From positions 3,080 through 67,079 of the forward strand of contig CAWEYW010000014.1 of the NCBI GenBank assembly GCA_963813415.1: a DNA stretch of 64,000 bases, in the 5' to 3' direction. Under the pieces are notes generated by a model. It made no database searches. It was not told where the DNA came from and saw only the letters and a list, made by a program, of their open reading frames with translations. This document shows, piece after piece, positions 18,213 to 27,047 of the stretch. Source of the stretch: CAIWHR01 sp963813415 (GTDB lineage Bacteria > Pseudomonadota > Gammaproteobacteria > Burkholderiales > Casimicrobiaceae). Numbering within the stretch: position 1 is the first letter of the stretch; each line of letters opens with the position of its first letter. Made by a program: the position numbers and the translations under genes.

Positions 18213-20006
18213 TCAGCGGCCGCGCTGGAAGAGTCGATCGAGATCCGCGAGGCTGAGCTGATACCACGTTGGCCGACCGTGATTGCACTGGCCGGCGCGC
18301 TCGGTCGCTTCCATGTCACGCAGCAAGCCGTTCATCTCGGCAACCGACAGGCTGCGATGCGCGCGCACGGCCCCGTGACACGCCATGCTGGACAGGAGCT
18401 CGTCGCGATGCGCGGCGAGCACGTCGCTGCCGCCGAACTCGCGCAGGTCATGCAGGACGGCGCGGGCGAGCGTGGTCGCGTCGGCGTCCGCCAGCGGCGC
18501 GGGAATGCCGCGCACGGCCAGGGTTGCGGGTCCGACCGACGTCATCGCGAATCCGAGCTGGTCGAGAGCCTCGCCGTGCTCCTCGACGGCAGCCATCTCG
18601 AGCGCAGAGGCGGCGAACGTCGCGGGTACGAGCAGCGGCTGCACGGGCATGCGCGCATCGAGCGCGTTCTTCAGCCGCTCGTAGACGATGCGCTCGTGCG
18701 CCGCGTGCATGTCGACGAGCACGAGGCCGCTGCGGTTCTGGGCGAGGATGAAGATGCCGTGGAGCTGTGCCAGGGCAAAGCCAAGTGGGTGCTCGCTTTC
18801 ATCGTCCGCCGCCATGTCGACGGCCATGGATGCCGGTGACGTACGTGCGCCGAACAGCGCGGCATAGAACGGTGCCGGCTCGCCGGCATGCAGCGCCATG
18901 GCACCCTGGCGCCCGGCTTGCGGGAAGGCCATGGCGAGACCGGCGCCCTCGCGCGCCAGCGGAGGTGTACGCGCCGCGGCGAGACCGAGCTTCTCCGCCG
19001 CCGAGGCGGCCGGCTGCTCGGCTCCGGTGATCGCCAGCGCGCGCTGCGCCGCATGGCGAACGAACTGATGGACCGCGCCCGACTCCCGGAAGCGCACCTC
19101 GGTCTTCTGCGGGTGCACGTTGACATCGACCAGCCGCGCCGGGAGCTCGAGCCACAGCGCGTACGAGGGCTGGCGGTCGTGGTGCAGGATGTCGCGGTAG
19201 GCATCGCGCAGCGCATGCGCGAGCAACCGGTCGCGCACGAACCGGCCGTTGACGAACACGTATTGCCCGCCGGCCTGCGCCGCGTAGGCCGGTCGCGCCG
19301 CGAAGCCGGTCAGCCGCAACGGGCCTGCGCTCGCTTCCACGGCCGCGGAGGCGTGCACGAACGCGTCGCCGAGCAGCGCCTGCACCCGCGCACGCCGGCC
19401 TTCCGCGAGCAGGCGGTGCACGACGCGGCCGTTGTGCTGCAGCGTGAAGGCGACATCCGGATGGGCAAGCGCGATCCGCCGGAACGCCTCCTCGCAATGG
19501 CCCCATTCGGTCGCTTCGGTGCGCAGGAACTTCCGTCGCGCCGGTGTATTGAAGTAGAGCTCCTGCACCGTGACCGTCGTCCCGGCGGCGAGCGCGGCCG
19601 GCAGTGTCGCCCCGGTCTGGCCGCCATCGACTTCCAACCGCCACGCGTGCGGCTTGCCCTGCGCCCGCGACGTGATCGCAAACCGCGAGACGGCGGCAAT
19701 CGATGCCAGTGCCTCGCCGCGAAACCCGAGCGTCGCGATCGCCTCGAGATCCTCCGCCGCGGCGAGCTTCGAGGTCGCGTGCCGTTCGACGGCCAGCCGC
19801 AGCTCCTCGCGCTCGATGCCGGCGCCGTTGTCAGCGACGCGAATGCGCTGGATGCCGCCACCCGCGAGATCGACGTCGATCTGCGTGGCCTGCGCGTCCA
19901 GCGCGTTCTCGAGCAGCTCCTTGAGCGCCGCGGCGGGGCGCTCGACCACCTCACCCGCGGCGATCTGGTTGACGACGTGGTCGGGCAACGCGCGAATGGC
20001 GCCCAA
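18213..20006 (-). CDS. mutL: DNA mismatch repair protein MutL with endonuclease motif
   Basis: GHKL ATPase that links MutS recognition to strand incision. The 597 residues hold the ATPase motifs ELLENALDA (E30, N34), VADNGAGIEREEL and ATLGFRGEALAS. The C-terminal domain carries DMHAAHERIVYE at 432-443, matching the nuclease motif DQHA(x2)E(x4)E, plus the zinc-site blocks MACHGAVRAH and CNHGRPT. It is therefore probably a nicking MutL, as in bacteria lacking MutH. The start is TTG: the preceding stop TGA abuts it directly, with GGAG 8 bases upstream. Confidence 0.95.
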   Translation of the reverse strand: MGAIRALPDHVVNQIAAGEVVERPAAALKELLENALDAQATQIDVDLAGGGIQRIRVADNGAGIEREELRLAVERHATSKLAAAEDLEAIATLGFRGEALASIAAVSRFAITSRAQGKPHAWRLEVDGGQTGATLPAALAAGTTVTVQELYFNTPARRKFLRTEATEWGHCEEAFRRIALAHPDVAFTLQHNGRVVHRLLAEGRRARVQALLGDAFVHASAAVEASAGPLRLTGFAARPAYAAQAGGQYVFVNGRFVRDRLLAHALRDAYRDILHHDRQPSYALWLELPARLVDVNVHPQKTEVRFRESGAVHQFVRHAAQRALAITGAEQPAASAAEKLGLAAARTPPLAREGAGLAMAFPQAGRQGAMALHAGEPAPFYAALFGARTSPASMAVDMAADDESEHPLGFALAQLHGIFILAQNRSGLVLVDMHAAHERIVYERLKNALDARMPVQPLLVPATFAASALEMAAVEEHGEALDQLGFAMTSVGPATLAVRGIPAPLADADATTLARAVLHDLREFGGSDVLAAHRDELLSSMACHGAVRAHRSLSVAEMNGLLRDMEATERAGQCNHGRPTWYQLSLADLDRLFQRGR

Positions 20007-20720
20007 TCAGTGCTCCGTGCCCGGCAGGCCGCGTGCCCACCGTTCATAAACCGACGCTGCCACGCGCCGCAGCCCGGGGAGACGCGCCGCCGTCGCGCGC
20101 CGAATGTCCGCGGCGCTCTGCATCGCGCCGCTCGACCGCTCCGGCAACTCCGCGGCGCCTGCCTCGCACCACGTCTGCACGAGCTCCGCGGTCATCTCGA
20201 CATGACACTGCATGCCAAGGTGAAGGTCATCGACAACGTAGGCCTGGTTTGCGACGGTATCGTTGCGCAGCACCCGGGTCGCGTTGGGCGGCAACGCAAA
20301 GGTGTCGTAGTGCCATTGGAAAGTGGTGAACTTACGCGCGCCGCCGAACCATGACGCACCCAGCGCCCCTTCGGTTTCAACGTCGCTCCAGCCGATCTCC
20401 GGCTGCGGCGCACGGCAAACTGCCGCTCCCAGTGCACGGGCGAGGAGCTGCCCGCCCAGGCAATGCCCGATCACCGGCACCCGGGCGTCGACGGCATCGC
20501 GCAGCAAGGCGCAGAGCGGCGCGGTCCAGGGCAGGGAATCGTTCGCGCTCATCGGCCCGCCCATCATGGCGAGGCCGGAAAAGGCGCGTGGATCCGACGG
20601 CACCCCCATCCCGGCATCCAGCGCGATGATGTCGAAGGCGATGCCGCGGGCGTGCAGCCAGTCGGAAAGATAGGCGGGACCTTCGGTGGGCGAGAAACGG
20701 AAGATGGCGACTGGCTTCAT
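20007..20720 (-). CDS. Class I glutamine amidotransferase-like protein (GMP-synthase-type domain)
   Basis: A 237-residue stand-alone class I glutaminase fold. The nucleophile is C87 in PVIGHCLGGQLLARAL, preceded by the MMGGPMSAND oxyanion region, and FQWHYDTFALP supplies the typical histidine. No synthetase domain or partner is adjacent, so the acceptor is unknown; gamma-glutamyl hydrolase activity is another option for such proteins. The ATG at 20720 (MKPVAIFRFSPTEGP) is favoured over one ten codons upstream. Its TGA is immediately followed by the mutL TTG, so the pair is coupled. Confidence 0.85.
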   Translation of the reverse strand: MKPVAIFRFSPTEGPAYLSDWLHARGIAFDIIALDAGMGVPSDPRAFSGLAMMGGPMSANDSLPWTAPLCALLRDAVDARVPVIGHCLGGQLLARALGAAVCRAPQPEIGWSDVETEGALGASWFGGARKFTTFQWHYDTFALPPNATRVLRNDTVANQAYVVDDLHLGMQCHVEMTAELVQTWCEAGAAELPERSSGAMQSAADIRRATAARLPGLRRVAASVYERWARGLPGTEH

Positions 20721-20841
20721 CGGCGAACCGCGACGCGCCAAAGCGGTCATTTTACCGCCGGTAGACCGTCGCCACGCGGGTCGGCACGATGGATGCCGTA
20801 GCCGGCCGGAGCCGCGACGCCTGAATACGCAAAGGACACGG

Positions 20842-22860
20842 ATGCCCCCCTCGTCGGTTCAGCACCCACGCGCAGGACGGCTGCTGTCGCACACGCTCTT
20901 GCGCCTTGCGCTGCTGCTGGTCGCAGCCGCGCCGGCGCTCACGGCGGCCGAGAGCGGCGACGGCGTGCTTGCACCCGGTGCAAACCTCCACCTGCGCGGC
21001 GTCCCGGCGATTCCGGCGGCGATCGCCGCACGCATCGCGCCGTACACGCAATTCACGCCGCGCACTGCCGTGTCTTGGCATCCCACGCGGCGCGAGCTCG
21101 TGGTTGCCACGCGCGCCGGCAACACCGTGCAACTGCATCGGGTGACCGGGCCCGGTGCGGCGCTCAGGCAGCTCACCGCGGGTCCCGAACCCGTGCGCCG
21201 CGGGTTCTACCTCGCGCCACGACCGGACAGCCTGCTCTTTGCCCGCGATACCGGCGGCAACGAACAGACGCAGCTCTATCGCCTCGATGCCGGCGCCGCT
21301 CACCCGGTACTGCTCACGGACGCGCGCCGCCGCCATTCCGTGGCGGCCGTGACGCACGCGCGCGACCGCATTCTGGTGATCTCGCTCGACCTCGACAAGA
21401 CCGGCAGGCGCGAGCAGGTCGCCACACACCTGACCTTGCTCGACCCCTTGCATCCGGAGCGCTCGCGCTCGCTCGGCAGCCTCCCGGGAACGGGCTGGGA
21501 TGACTTCGCCTTCTCCGCCGACGACACGCGGCTCGCGATGGTCGAGCAGATGTCGGCGAACGAATCGTCGGTGTGGGTCATGGACCTGCGCACGGGCCAA
21601 CGCCGGCGCGTGCTCGACAGCGCCTACGCGGGCGAGCGTGTCGCATCGGGCGAGCCCGCGTTCACGCGTGACGGACGCGGACTCTTCCTGGCCACCGATC
21701 GCGACGGCGAATTCGCGCGCCTCGCCTACCTGGATCTGGCTTCGCGACGCCTCACCTACTTCGGGGAGCCGGTCAACTGGGACGTCGATCGCCTGGCCCT
21801 CTCGCCGGACGGGCGCACGCTGGCCGTGATCACCAACGAGAACGGCGTCGGCGTGCTGCGCCTCTACGACGCTGCAACGCGACGGCAACGGCCGACCCCG
21901 CCATTGCCCTTGGGCACCGTGTCCGGCGTCCTTTGGCACCACAACAGCCGCGATCTGGCGCTCAACATCAACTCGCCGCAAAGCCCTGGCGACGTCTGGG
22001 TGCTCGACGTGCGCGCCAATCGCCTGCAACGCTGGACCGCGTCGGCGGTTCCGGGACTCGACGCGTCGCGCTTCCAGCAGCCGCTCGCGTTCAGCTTTTC
22101 GAGCTTCGACGGACGCAGCATCCCGGGCTTCATCACGCGTCCGCCGCGATCGTTCCCGCGCCCACGGCCGGTGCTGATCGAGATCCACGGCGGTCCGGAA
22201 GCACAGGCGCGTCCGGGGTTTCTCGGGCGCGGCAACTATCTCGTCGATGAAATGGGCATTGCGCTCATCGAGCCGAACGTACGCGGCTCGACCGGCTACG
22301 GGAAGTCCTTCGTCGCCCTGGACGATGGCCGTCATCGCGAGGACGCGGTCAAGGACATCGGCGCGTTGCTCGACTGGATCGCCACGCAGCCCGATCTCGA
22401 TGCTACCCGCGTGGCCGTGGTGGGCGGCAGCTACGGCGGGTACATGAGCCTCGCCGCCGCCACCCACTACGCCGATCGCATTGCGGGCGCGGTCGACATG
22501 GTCGGTATCGCCAATTTCGTCACTTTCCTCGAACGCACCGAGAGCTACCGACGCGATCTGCGCCGCGTCGAGTACGGCGATGAGCGTGATCCGGCGATGC
22601 GGGAATTCCTGACGCGCGTCTCGCCGATCACCAGCGCCGACCGGATCAGCACGCCGCTCATGGTCGCGCACGGCAGGAACGACCCGCGGGTGCCGTACAC
22701 CGAGGCCGAGCAGATCGTGACGACCGTCTCGGGCAAGGGCGTGCCGGTGTGGTACCTCCTGGCCGACGACGAAGGCCACGGCTTCGCCCGCAAGGCGAAT
22801 GCCGATTTCTACTTCGCTGCGCTGGTGCGCTTCCTCGCCAAGACCCTCCTGGGCGAATGA
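20842..22860 (+). CDS. Secreted S9-family prolyl oligopeptidase-like peptidase
   Basis: A 672-residue protein with an AAGGA ribosome site and an N-terminal signal sequence (LLRLALLLVAAAPALTAAE). A beta-propeller of WD40/PD40-like repeats (SWHPTRRELVV, FSADDTRLAM, LSPDGRTLAVI) covers about 60-390. The alpha/beta hydrolase domain has S530 in VVGGSYGGYMS, D614 in HGRNDPRVPY and H646 in DEGHGFARK. It resembles dipeptidyl/acylaminoacyl peptidases of family S9, probably periplasmic. Divergent from the amidotransferase gene and convergent with folE2 (28-base gap). Confidence 0.9.
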   Translation: MPPSSVQHPRAGRLLSHTLLRLALLLVAAAPALTAAESGDGVLAPGANLHLRGVPAIPAAIAARIAPYTQFTPRTAVSWHPTRRELVVATRAGNTVQLHRVTGPGAALRQLTAGPEPVRRGFYLAPRPDSLLFARDTGGNEQTQLYRLDAGAAHPVLLTDARRRHSVAAVTHARDRILVISLDLDKTGRREQVATHLTLLDPLHPERSRSLGSLPGTGWDDFAFSADDTRLAMVEQMSANESSVWVMDLRTGQRRRVLDSAYAGERVASGEPAFTRDGRGLFLATDRDGEFARLAYLDLASRRLTYFGEPVNWDVDRLALSPDGRTLAVITNENGVGVLRLYDAATRRQRPTPPLPLGTVSGVLWHHNSRDLALNINSPQSPGDVWVLDVRANRLQRWTASAVPGLDASRFQQPLAFSFSSFDGRSIPGFITRPPRSFPRPRPVLIEIHGGPEAQARPGFLGRGNYLVDEMGIALIEPNVRGSTGYGKSFVALDDGRHREDAVKDIGALLDWIATQPDLDATRVAVVGGSYGGYMSLAAATHYADRIAGAVDMVGIANFVTFLERTESYRRDLRRVEYGDERDPAMREFLTRVSPITSADRISTPLMVAHGRNDPRVPYTEAEQIVTTVSGKGVPVWYLLADDEGHGFARKANADFYFAALVRFLAKTLLGE

Positions 22861-22888
22861 GCCGCAGCTGCGCGGCAGGCATCGCGAA

Positions 22889-23707
22889 CTACAGGCCGCG
22901 GGCGATACGGGCGTAAGCCGAGTGGTTGTGGATCGACTCGTAATTCTCGGCCTCGACGGCGAACGCCGCGATGCGGTCGTCGGCGTCGAGACGCGCGGCG
23001 ACGCCGCGCACGAGATCCTCGACAAAGCGCGGGTTGTTGTACGCCCGCTCGGTCACGTACTTCTCGTCGGCACGCTTGAGGATGCCGTACAGCTCGCACG
23101 ACGCTTCTTCCTCCGCGACCCGGATGAGCTCCGTCAGGGTGACCGGCTCGTTCTCACGCGCAGTGATGGTGATGAGCGAGCGCTGGTTGTGCGCGCCGTA
23201 CTCGGAGATCTCCTTCGAACACGGGCACAGCGACGTCACCGGCGCGGCAACGATCACCGTCTGCCGGTACTCCCCGCCGTCGAGCTCGCCGACCAGCCGC
23301 GCCTCGTAATCGAGCAGGCTCGCCACGCCCGAGACCGGCGCCGATTTGCGGATGAAAAACGGAAAGGCGAGCTCCATCCGCCCCCCGGGCGCTTCGAGCA
23401 ATACGACGAGAGCTTCGAGGAGGCTGCGCAGGTTCGCCACCGTAAGGGGCGGCTCACCGGGCGCGCTGCGCGACTCCAGGAGCGCGACCAGTCGCGACAT
23501 GTGCGTGCCCTTCCGGTCTTCGGGCAGGCGCACGTATACGTTGCACACCGCGATGGTCGGCTGGGCGACGGCATCGCCGTCCGCGAACAGCACCGGATAG
23601 CGCAGGCCCTTGATGCCGACCTGGTCGATCGCGAGCTCCCGGTCGTCCGACGCCGACTGCACGTCGGCGATCGGAAAGAGGTGGGAGGGCTGTTCGGGTC
23701 GGTTCAT
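22889..23707 (-). CDS. folE2: GTP cyclohydrolase FolE2 (type IB)
   Basis: Converts GTP to dihydroneopterin triphosphate, the first step of folate synthesis, using a metal-flexible enzyme unlike zinc-dependent FolE. The start at 23707 gives 272 residues (MNRPEQPSHLFPIAD). The diagnostic metal-binding segment TSLCPCSKEISEYGAHNQR has C161. QVGIKGLRYPV near the start is typical. It follows dxs by 42 bases, a common betaproteobacterial order. Confidence 0.95.
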   Translation of the reverse strand: MNRPEQPSHLFPIADVQSASDDRELAIDQVGIKGLRYPVLFADGDAVAQPTIAVCNVYVRLPEDRKGTHMSRLVALLESRSAPGEPPLTVANLRSLLEALVVLLEAPGGRMELAFPFFIRKSAPVSGVASLLDYEARLVGELDGGEYRQTVIVAAPVTSLCPCSKEISEYGAHNQRSLITITARENEPVTLTELIRVAEEEASCELYGILKRADEKYVTERAYNNPRFVEDLVRGVAARLDADDRIAAFAVEAENYESIHNHSAYARIARGL

Positions 23708-23749
23708 GATGGGCGAGGGTCGTGCACGCGTGGACGGGCACATCCGTGA

Positions 23750-25639
23750 TTATGCCGCAGGCTTGGGTACGCTATCGAGGCGGCGCTGCCCGAAGCGCCG
23801 GTGCACTGCCGCGGCAATCCCTGGTGCATCGAGCCCACAGGCGCTCAGCAGCCGCGCCGGATCGCCGTGGTGGATGAACTCGTCCGGCAGTCCGAGATGC
23901 AGCATCGGCACCATCACCCCGTGCGCAGCCAGCGCCTCGGCCACCGCGCTGCCGGCGCCGCCCATGATCACGTTCTCCTCGACCGTGACGAGAGCGTCGT
24001 GCGAGCCCGCGAGCTCCAGGACAAGCTCCGTGTCGAGTGGCTTCACGAACCGCATGTTCACGACGGTGGCGTCGATCTCCTCACCCGCAGCGAGCGAGGG
24101 CGCGACCATGCTCCCGAAGGCGAGGATCGCGATGCGGTGGCCGCGCCGCCTGGATTCGCGCCGCAGCTCGGCATGGCCAATCGGGAGGACGGTCATTTCG
24201 GCGACGATCGGCACGCCCGGACCACTGCCGCGGGGATAGCGAACGGCCGCGGGTCCGTCGAGAGTGAACGCGGTGTGGAGCATCTGCCGGCATTCGTCCT
24301 CGTCCGCCGGCGCCATGACCGTCATGTGCGGCAGGCAGCGCAGGTACGAAAGGTCATACGCGCCGATGTGCGTCGCGCCATCCGCGCCGACCACGCCGCC
24401 GCGATCGATCGCAAACACCACCGGCAGCTGCTGCAGCGCGACGTCGTGGATCACCTGATCGTAGGCACGCTGCAGGAACGTCGAGTAGATCGCCACTACC
24501 GGCTTCATGCCTTCGCACGCGAGTCCCGCGGCGAACGTGACGGCATGCTGCTCGGCGATGCCGACATCGAAGAAGCGGTCGGGATATTCCTGGGAGAAGC
24601 GCACCATCCCGGAACCCTCGCGCATCGCCGGCGTGATCGCGATGAGGCGCGGATCCCGTGCAGCCATGTCGCACAACCAATCGCCGAATACCTGGGTGTA
24701 CGACGGCTTGCCCGGCTTCTTCGGCACGATGCCGGGCACCGGATCGAACGGCGTCACGCCGTGATAGAGGATCGGGTCCTCTTCGGCGCGTCCATAGCCA
24801 TGTCCCTTGCGGGTCATGACGTGCAGGAGCTGCGGTCCCTTGAGGTCGCGCACGTTGGCGAGCGTCGGCACCAGCGCATCGAGATCGTGGCCGTCGATGG
24901 GGCCGATGTAGTTGAAGCCGAACTCCTCGAACAGCGTGCCGGGCAGCACCATGCCCTTCATGTGCTCTTCCCAGCGCTTGGCAAGCTCCTTCACGGGCGG
25001 CAGCTTCGCGAGCATTTCCTTGCTGCCTCGACGAACGTAGTTGTACAGGCGGCCGGACAGGAGACGGGCGAGATAGTTGTTGAGCGCCCCCACCGGCTCC
25101 GAGATCGACATGTCGTTGTCGTTCAGGATCACCAGCAGGTCCGCACCTGCAGCGCCGGCATTGTTCAGCGCCTCGAACGCCATGCCCGCGCTCATCGCGC
25201 CGTCGCCGATCACGGCAACGGTCTTGCGCGACTCGCCCTTGCGCTGCGCGGCGATCGCCATCCCGAGGGCGGCAGAGATCGACGTCGACGAATGCGCGGT
25301 GCCGAACGTGTCGTATTCGCTCTCGCTGCGGCGGGGGAAACCCGAGGGTCCGTCCTCCATGCGCAGGCGCGCCATCGCCGCGCGCCGCCCCGTGAGGATC
25401 TTGTGCGCGTAGGTCTGGTGCCCGACGTCCCACACCAGCCGGTCGCGCGGCGTGTTGAACACGTAATGGAGCGCGATGGTGAGCTCGACGGTGCCGAGAT
25501 TGGACGACAGGTGCCCGCCGGTCCTGGCCACGGACTCGAGCAGGAAGGCGCGCAGCTCGCGGGCGAGTTGCGGCAGCGCCGAGCGCTCCAGCGCGCGCAA
25601 CGCCGAGGGATCGTCGATGGTGTCGAGCAGCGGGTACAT
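23750..25639 (-). CDS. dxs: 1-deoxy-D-xylulose-5-phosphate synthase Dxs
   Basis: First enzyme of the MEP isoprenoid pathway: it condenses pyruvate and glyceraldehyde 3-phosphate using thiamine diphosphate. The 629 residues have the normal three transketolase-like domains: VWDVGHQTYAHKILTGR, the thiamine motif GDGAMSAGMAFEALNNA, and the pyrimidine domain with DVGIAEQHAVTFAAG. It overlaps the ispA stop by one base (TGATG), so coupling with ispA is expected. Confidence 0.97.
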   Translation of the reverse strand: MYPLLDTIDDPSALRALERSALPQLARELRAFLLESVARTGGHLSSNLGTVELTIALHYVFNTPRDRLVWDVGHQTYAHKILTGRRAAMARLRMEDGPSGFPRRSESEYDTFGTAHSSTSISAALGMAIAAQRKGESRKTVAVIGDGAMSAGMAFEALNNAGAAGADLLVILNDNDMSISEPVGALNNYLARLLSGRLYNYVRRGSKEMLAKLPPVKELAKRWEEHMKGMVLPGTLFEEFGFNYIGPIDGHDLDALVPTLANVRDLKGPQLLHVMTRKGHGYGRAEEDPILYHGVTPFDPVPGIVPKKPGKPSYTQVFGDWLCDMAARDPRLIAITPAMREGSGMVRFSQEYPDRFFDVGIAEQHAVTFAAGLACEGMKPVVAIYSTFLQRAYDQVIHDVALQQLPVVFAIDRGGVVGADGATHIGAYDLSYLRCLPHMTVMAPADEDECRQMLHTAFTLDGPAAVRYPRGSGPGVPIVAEMTVLPIGHAELRRESRRRGHRIAILAFGSMVAPSLAAGEEIDATVVNMRFVKPLDTELVLELAGSHDALVTVEENVIMGGAGSAVAEALAAHGVMVPMLHLGLPDEFIHHGDPARLLSACGLDAPGIAAAVHRRFGQRRLDSVPKPAA

Positions 25640-26523
25640 CAGTGTGTCCTGTCCACGATCCAGTCAGCCAATTGGCGCAGCCGTTGCGCATGCATGCCGA
25701 AGGGTTGCAGCGCCGCGTGCGCTTCGTCACGCAATTGCCGCGCCCTGGCCTTCGCCGCCGGAACGCCGAGGAGCGAAACGAACGTGGGCTTGCCCTGCGC
25801 GGCATCCTTGCCGGCCGTCTTGCCCAGGGATGCCGAGGACCCCTCGGTATCCAGTATGTCGTCGACCACCTGAAACGCAAGACCCGCAGCGCGTGCATAC
25901 CGGTCGAGCGCGTCGTCCAGCTCTTGCGTGAGCGCTCCCGCACGCGCGCCGAGCCGCACCGCCGCACTGATCAGCGCGCCGGTCTTCATCCGGTGCATCG
26001 TCTCGAGCTCGTCCAGCGTGAGGATCGCACCCACCGCGGCAAGGTCGATGGCCTGGCCACCGGCCATGCCGGACGCTCCCGCACACCGCGCGAGCAGTGC
26101 ACAGGCTACTGCCGGTTCGTGCAACGGCGCGGTCGCCAGCACGGCAAAGGCGAGCGATTGCAGGGCGTCACCCGCGAGCAACGCGGTCGCCTCGCCGAAC
26201 GCAACGTGACAGGTAGGCTTGCCACGTCGCAGGGCGTCGTCGTCCATGCAAGGCAGGTCATCGTGCACCAGCGAATACGCATGGATGAGCTCGACGGCAG
26301 CCGCGGGGGCATCCACGCTCGCCGGCGCCGCTCCCGCAAGCTCGCCGGCGGCATACGCCAGCAACGGCCGCATGCGCTTGCCGCCACCCAGCACGGCGTA
26401 GCGCATGGCAGCGTGCAGCGCGCGCGGCGGATCATCCGCGGCCGGCAGGCAACGCTCCAGCACGTTCTCGATGCGACGCTGCCGTTCCTCCGCCCACGTG
26501 GACCAGGCAGGATCAGGGTTCAT
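25639..26523 (-). CDS. ispA: Farnesyl diphosphate synthase (polyprenyl synthetase) IspA
   Basis: Builds geranyl and farnesyl diphosphate from the Dxs pathway products. Among 294 residues the first Asp-rich motif is HDDLPCMDDD at about 87-96 and the second is VVDDILD; GGGKRMRP (47-53) binds diphosphate. It lies between xseB (11-base overlap) and dxs, the classical xseB-ispA-dxs operon. Confidence 0.96.
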   Translation of the reverse strand: MNPDPAWSTWAEERQRRIENVLERCLPAADDPPRALHAAMRYAVLGGGKRMRPLLAYAAGELAGAAPASVDAPAAAVELIHAYSLVHDDLPCMDDDALRRGKPTCHVAFGEATALLAGDALQSLAFAVLATAPLHEPAVACALLARCAGASGMAGGQAIDLAAVGAILTLDELETMHRMKTGALISAAVRLGARAGALTQELDDALDRYARAAGLAFQVVDDILDTEGSSASLGKTAGKDAAQGKPTFVSLLGVPAAKARARQLRDEAHAALQPFGMHAQRLRQLADWIVDRTH

Positions 26524-26752
26524 CGCGCTCCGGCGCTTCGGGCTCGAAGCACTTCAGCACGCCCTTCTCGAGCACCTGCACCTGTTGCTGGGCGTCCTTC
26601 AATGCAGTCTGGCAGTACTCGAGCAACTCGGCGCCGCGCCGATACGCTGCGAGCGATTCCTTGAGCGGCAGCTGGCCGCCTTCCATCGTCGCGACGATTT
26701 TCTCGAGTTCGGCGAGCGCGGCCTCGAAACTTACGGGAGTCTCTGCGGTCAT
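26513..26752 (-). CDS. xseB: Exodeoxyribonuclease VII small subunit XseB
   Basis: Small helical subunit that associates with XseA in exonuclease VII. The 79 residues with FEAALAELEKIVATMEGGQL and LKESLAAYRRGAELLEYCQ are characteristic. First gene of the xseB-ispA-dxs-folE2 operon; xseA is not in the window. Confidence 0.95.
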   Translation of the reverse strand: MTAETPVSFEAALAELEKIVATMEGGQLPLKESLAAYRRGAELLEYCQTALKDAQQQVQVLEKGVLKCFEPEAPERDEP

Positions 26753-26883
26753 GGGATACGCACCCGAGCAATTGGTTAGCGTGGGCGCGCGCGAGCTGCA
26801 GCGACGGCAGGGTTGCTCACGAGCACGCGCTCGGCGAGCGGCCGGAAAGAAGGCGGGCCAGAAAACAAGATAGGACAGGCCGG

Positions 26884-26913
26884 TTGACCTTGCTACAGCG
26901 GGCCTTATATACT
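26884..26913 (+). promoter_or_regulatory. Strong sigma70-like promoter for the Rieske oxygenase gene
   Basis: TTGACC (5 of 6) and TATACT (5 of 6) are separated by 18 bases, in the only AT-rich patch of the xseB/oxygenase gap. Transcription would begin near 26920, leaving a leader of about 128 bases before the ATG at 27048. The leader holds a CACGAA-CTCC-TTCGTG hairpin at about 26938-26954 and a G-rich run. Confidence 0.6.
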
Positions 26914-27001
26914 AGCATGTTTTGACGACGCGGCCTTTCACGAACTCCTTCGTGCGGCCGACTTAGCAAAGCGGTCCGGGAGCGGAAACGCAGTTACACC
27001 C

Positions 27002-27021
27002 GGGTTGTTGGGTTGGGTTGG
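27002..27021 (+). other. G-rich tract able to form a two-layer G-quadruplex in the oxygenase mRNA leader
   Basis: Four G runs (GGG, GGG, GGG, GG) separated by TTGTT, TT and TT occur within 20 bases, ending 26 bases before the start codon, close to the ribosome site AAAGGG. The pattern fits a two-tetrad quadruplex in RNA or DNA; any effect on translation is inference. Confidence 0.35.
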
Positions 27022-27047
27022 TGAACCTGCATTGAAAGGGTAGGCCG

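Noticed and set aside
20752..23025. 757-codon open frame on the minus strand opposite the S9 peptidase gene
   Set aside because: It mirrors the codon pattern of the peptidase gene in a GC-rich genome, is Arg/His-rich, has no family motif, and also overlaps folE2.
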